A DNA stretch of 9,552 nt from Prevotella sp. UBA5379. GTDB taxonomy: Bacteria; Bacteroidota; Bacteroidia; Bacteroidales; Bacteroidaceae. Location of the stretch: positions 36,844-46,395 of the forward strand of contig DHOX01000022.1 of the NCBI GenBank assembly GCA_002409785.1. Direction: 5' to 3'. Shown here one piece after another: positions 7,547-9,552 of this stretch. How positions within the stretch are numbered: position 1 is the stretch's first letter; the number at the start of each line of letters is the position of its first letter. The notes under the pieces were generated by a model. It made no database searches. It was not told the DNA's origin and was given only the letters and a program-made list of their open reading frames with translations. A program made the translations under genes and the position numbers.

Positions 7547-7565
7547 CATCAGTATCTGCTTTTTT
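7527..7565. terminator. Perfect bidirectional intrinsic terminator after the PorT-like gene
   Basis: AAAAAAGCAGATACT (7527-7541) and AGTATCTGCTTTTTT (7551-7565) are exact reverse complements, 15 bases each, with a 9-base loop. On either strand the stem is preceded by six A and followed by six T, the classic symmetrical terminator. It lies 36 bases after the stop of the minus-strand barrel gene and 5 bases from the priA -7 box, so it should stop barrel-gene transcripts before priA. Confidence 0.85.
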
Positions 7566-7601
7566 CTACACTTCCCAACTCACCATCAAACTCTACAAGG
7601 G

Positions 7602-8228
7602 CTAGAAATAATATGCCAGCGCAATTTGCCAGCTATTATTATGACTTTTATCCTGCATGACATTGTTCTCAATTGTCTTCAAATCAGCATCAGCTGACTT
7701 TCCGCAGGCAACATTATAATTAGCAGAAACCTGAAGATGTTTAAAAAGGGTCGTTCCAAAGCCAAAATTAACACTAAAATCAGAATTCTTCAAGGAATAG
7801 CTTGAGCCGTCCTCCCATTTGAAGTTCTTGTTTCCAACATTAATTCCCCACTGGGGACCAGCATAAAGATAGAGATTTGCCATACTGCCTAATCCCCAGC
7901 CATAACGAAGATTGACAGGAAGCGTGATCTGCTGCTGCTTGACCGTCACCTTTTCAGACAATAAAGTATTGTCTTTTGCATCCACTTTGGCAGAACGATA
8001 ATCATACAAGGCAGAAGCGTCCACTCCCAGTCCCGGTAAAGGAAGAGAGATCTTCATCGTGGGACCGAAAAACCACCCGGTACGATTGGAGGCATCAAAC
8101 ACGTTTTCACTAAATGACATATTCGTCACGTTTAATCCTCCCTTTACTCCATACTTGATCTGGGCCATAGTCGGAGTTGTACACAACAGTGCAACCATAC
8201 AAACTATAACTGAATAAAACTTTTTCAT
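7602..8228 (-). CDS. Small outer-membrane beta-barrel protein (PorT-like, OMP_b-brl_2 type)
   Basis: A 208-residue predicted outer-membrane protein. Residues 1-22 are a signal peptide (MKKFYSVIV, hydrophobic core, TMA before Q23). The mature start IKYGVKGGLNVTNMSF is typical of the small eight-stranded barrels common in Bacteroidota and annotated as porin family or PorT-like. Alternating-residue strands recur (VNLRYGWGL, LYLYAGPQWGINVG, FSVNFGFGTTLF, LQVSANYNVACG), and the last strand WQIALAYYF ends in the C-terminal aromatic expected for assembly by the BAM machinery. No catalytic residues or binding motifs are seen and the specific role is unknown. ATG 8228 is followed directly by the signal peptide. 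No Shine-Dalgarno and no good -7 box are visible in the A/T-rich sequence just upstream. A strong terminator follows, so it looks monocistronic. Confidence 0.85.
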   Translation of the reverse strand: MKKFYSVIVCMVALLCTTPTMAQIKYGVKGGLNVTNMSFSENVFDASNRTGWFFGPTMKISLPLPGLGVDASALYDYRSAKVDAKDNTLLSEKVTVKQQQITLPVNLRYGWGLGSMANLYLYAGPQWGINVGNKNFKWEDGSSYSLKNSDFSVNFGFGTTLFKHLQVSANYNVACGKSADADLKTIENNVMQDKSHNNSWQIALAYYF

Positions 8229-8521
8229 ATTAATACTTAAAATTTAAATAACTAATTAACTATTGATCAACTCTAAACTCATTCTCTTCATTCACAGTAA
8301 GCACTTTATCCTCTAAAACAAGTCAGAATAATCTGAAAGAACAACTGAAACTTTAAAGCTTTTGACTAAAAGAAAAAGTTCGAAAACACCATATTCTTAA
8401 ACATAACAAGATAAACAGAAAGAGCATCTCTGTGTAAAACTAAAGTTAGAAGCCCATCTCCTCTCTCCTGAAGAATTACAAAAAGTTCAGGGAAGAAGTA
8501 AACGACCAGACGAACATATAC
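8229..8521. other. A/T-rich intergenic stretch with no recognised gene
   Basis: About 290 bases upstream of the PorT-like gene with no convincing coding region, tRNA or repeat. No perfect TAnnTTTG box is seen for the barrel gene; the nearest minus-strand partial matches are TAACTTTA (about 8445) and TATGTTTA (about 8402). A weak nested hairpin of A/T pairs (AACTTT 8349-8354 with AAAGTT 8375-8380, enclosing CTTTT/AAAAG) is present. On the minus strand a 24-codon hydrophobic frame starts at 8427 and stops at 8353, but nothing supports translation. The region may hold a long leader, a divergent small RNA or only spacer. Confidence 0.4.
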
Positions 8522-8562
8522 AAATGAAGGGTTGCTCATGAATAAGAACAACCCTTCATTTT
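8522..8562. terminator. Terminator hairpin downstream of the DUF2795 gene
   Basis: AAATGAAGGGTTG (8522-8534) pairs perfectly with CAACCCTTCATTT (8549-8561), a 13-base-pair stem with a 14-base loop. It starts 9 bases beyond the DUF2795 stop codon on the minus strand, where it would end that transcript, although the minus-strand tail (TTTGTATATG) is only moderately T-rich. The plus-strand tail (TTTTAT) is comparable, so it may work in both directions. Confidence 0.7.
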
Positions 8563-8570
8563 ATGCAATA

Positions 8571-8792
8571 TTAATATTCGTCTTCATTCCATAGAAAATC
8601 CTCTTTCGTGGGATAATCCGGCCAAAGGTCTTCAATACTTTCATAGACTTCGCCATCATCTTCTATCTCTTTTAAATTTTCCAGAACTTCATCAGGAGCT
8701 CCGGAACGTATAGCATAGTCAATCAACTCATCTTTTGTTGCTGGCCAAGGCGCATCTTCCAATTTGGAAGCTAATTCAAGTGTCCAATACAT
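8571..8792 (-). CDS. DUF2795-family acidic mini-protein
   Basis: A 73-residue cytoplasmic protein with no signal peptide or membrane helix. The central PATKDELIDYAIRSGAPDEVLENL matches the DUF2795 pattern, a small helical domain of unknown function; the form starting MYWTLELA and ending WNEDEY is, as far as I recall, conserved across Bacteroidales. It is strongly acidic (23 Asp/Glu against 5 Lys/Arg) and carries four Trp, three of them near the ends. ATG 8792 is supported by a strong AAAGGAG eight bases upstream. The gene has its own well-placed promoter and a strong hairpin after the stop, so it is a single-gene unit, possibly well expressed. The family is recognised from memory of the motif; no function can be assigned. 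The acidic, Trp-rich make-up would suit a protein- or RNA-polymerase-binding adaptor, but that is guesswork. Confidence 0.88.
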   Translation of the reverse strand: MYWTLELASKLEDAPWPATKDELIDYAIRSGAPDEVLENLKEIEDDGEVYESIEDLWPDYPTKEDFLWNEDEY

Positions 8793-8800
8793 AGCATCAT

Positions 8801-8807
8801 CTCCTTT
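8801..8807 (-). promoter_or_regulatory. Strong Shine-Dalgarno of the DUF2795 gene
   Basis: On the minus strand AAAGGAG lies 8 bases before the ATG at 8792. This is a near-perfect ribosome-binding site, unlike the other genes in this window, which have weak or no Shine-Dalgarno sequences. It fixes the start codon. Confidence 0.8.
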
Positions 8808-8821
8808 ACTTATTTTGCGTG

Positions 8822-8851
8822 CAAAAATAATAAATTTCTAATAAACAGCAA
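8822..8851 (-). promoter_or_regulatory. DUF2795 promoter (Bacteroidota type)
   Basis: TATTTTTG on the minus strand (8829-8822) is a perfect TAnnTTTG -7 box, with TTG at 8851-8849 placed 19 bases upstream. The predicted start near 8818 gives a leader of about 26 bases holding the Shine-Dalgarno. The box overlaps a small inverted repeat, TTTTGC-GT-GCAAAA at 8813-8826. Confidence 0.7.
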
Positions 8852-8915
8852 GTAATAATGACATTATTTTTCTGATTATTTATCAATAAAACTTAAAATG
8901 TAAGAGATCTTTAAT

Positions 8916-8971
8916 AAAAAAACGCCTATCATTCTCTTTATGCTCCATAAAAGTCCTGTCTTTAAGGAGCA
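8916..8971 (-). terminator. Possible weak terminator after the methyltransferase-like gene
   Basis: TGCTCC (8941-8946) pairs with GGAGCA (8966-8971), with an inner AAAG/CTTT match, forming an imperfect hairpin that begins a few bases after the minus-strand stop at 8975. A run of seven T (minus strand, 8922-8916) follows, but about 18 bases further on. This is looser than a standard intrinsic terminator. The rest of the 8793-8974 gap is A/T-rich and holds the DUF2795 promoter. Confidence 0.35.
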
Positions 8972-8974
8972 AAA

Positions 8975-9552
8975 TCAAAAATCAACAATAAAATTTTGTT
9001 TTGACTTGGTATGATCAAAGAATATGATTCCACAATCATAAAGATCATACGTAACACAGGGTAAAGGATCAGAAATGATCTGTTTCCAAAGATGTCTGTT
9101 TTTCCTGTTACCGTGTATTCCTTCAAGTATCAACACAGAATGCTGATTCGATAAACGTAAGAGTTCTTTATAAACCAAAAGATATTTTTCAGAAAGAGGC
9201 AGACAAGCTACATCAAATGTTTGCAATTGATTTAAGAGAACAGATAATTCATCCTTAGAATCAACCGTCATAACAGAAGTAAACAGACAACCTGCATGAA
9301 TATAATGACCATAAATTCCGGAAGAAGGGAGATCAAGAATCCATGACCCAGGTTGTAGAGCATTTGCAATACGAAAATAGAGTTTTCCCAATTTTCGAGA
9401 ACGATAGTCGACCTTCGGAAACTGTATTTTCAAATCGGCATAGTCATAATAGGGATAAGTCTCATTAACTACATATCTGATAAAATGATATGCAGAAGGA
9501 GACTGGACCCCAAAACCATGTATGTGCTTCCATCTCCACACCCTGGAAAAGA
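8975..9552 (-). CDS. Class I SAM-dependent methyltransferase-like protein, 5' end outside window
   Basis: At least 191 codons are visible; the frame stays open to the right edge (Phe-Ser-Arg precede the GTG at 9541), so that GTG is probably internal and the N terminus lies beyond the window. The opening WRWKHIHGFGVQSPSAYHFI resembles the start of a Bacteroidales family annotated as class I SAM-dependent methyltransferases (pattern HGVHSPF then a Tyr-rich segment). The position for the SAM-binding glycine loop reads WILDLPSSGIYG, a poor match to the usual acidic-x-Gly-x-Gly-x-Gly form. The C-terminal part (SVLILEGIHGNRKNRHLWKQI, then CVTYDLYDCGIIFFD) also resembles the family, with the acidic EGIHG stretch near the end of the fold. 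Substrate unknown. The gene runs towards DUF2795 on the same strand but is separated by 182 bases with its own promoter, so not clearly an operon. Activity is uncertain given the altered loop. Confidence 0.6.
   Translation of the reverse strand, partial: FSRVWRWKHIHGFGVQSPSAYHFIRYVVNETYPYYDYADLKIQFPKVDYRSRKLGKLYFRIANALQPGSWILDLPSSGIYGHYIHAGCLFTSVMTVDSKDELSVLLNQLQTFDVACLPLSEKYLLVYKELLRLSNQHSVLILEGIHGNRKNRHLWKQIISDPLPCVTYDLYDCGIIFFDHTKSKQNFIVDF

Noticed and set aside
8366..8551. 61-codon minus-strand frame in the intergenic gap
   Set aside because: It starts at a TTG inside the loop/stem of the DUF2795 terminator, has no ribosome-binding site, and its composition looks like translated A/T-rich spacer.
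1..9552. Mobile elements, CRISPR arrays, tRNA/rRNA genes, defence or phage genes
   Set aside because: No transposase or integrase motif, no spaced direct repeats, no cloverleaf or rRNA signature was seen; all large frames are housekeeping or envelope genes.

Overview
The window looks like ordinary chromosomal DNA from a member of the Bacteroidota, most likely the order Bacteroidales. The protein families point there: an OmpP1/FadL-type outer-membrane protein, a PorT-type small outer-membrane barrel, a DUF2795 mini-protein and a Bacteroidales-style methyltransferase-like protein. Five genes carry the characteristic Bacteroidota -7 promoter box (TAnnTTTG or its TTCG variant) instead of an E. 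coli type -10, and most start codons lack a strong Shine-Dalgarno sequence. Species cannot be named from the sequence alone.

Layout, left to right. Positions 1-1034 (minus) hold the N-terminal two thirds of glutamyl-tRNA synthetase (gltX), cut by the window edge. A 107-base divergent promoter region separates it from a plus-strand gene (1142-3331) for a membrane-anchored 7TM-HD phosphohydrolase of the PgpH/YqfF type, a probable cyclic-di-AMP phosphodiesterase. A 275-base gap with two hairpins follows, one of them a perfect 14-bp inverted repeat. Then comes a FadL-family outer-membrane channel (3607-5142, plus), which converges on priA, the replication-restart helicase (5237-7507, minus), with a hairpin terminator between them. 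Upstream of priA, on the same strand, is a PorT-like outer-membrane barrel (7602-8228). A perfect bidirectional terminator separates the two and abuts the priA promoter. After a 342-base gap comes a self-contained DUF2795 gene (8571-8792, minus) with its own promoter, strong ribosome-binding site and terminator. The last feature is a methyltransferase-like gene (8975 to the right edge, minus), whose 5' end lies outside the window.

The genes do not form a pathway. They are mostly single-gene units covering translation (gltX), second-messenger turnover (HD protein), envelope transport (FadL-like, PorT-like) and replication restart (priA). No mobile element, CRISPR array, tRNA, rRNA or defence cassette was seen, and no convincing undescribed multi-gene system. 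The points worth a second look are small: a Gln in place of His in the PriA helicase motif II, an apparently near-leaderless priA transcript whose promoter overlaps the preceding terminator, an unexplained perfect inverted repeat before the FadL gene, a palindromic -7 box in the divergent promoter, and a methyltransferase-like protein with a poor SAM-binding motif.
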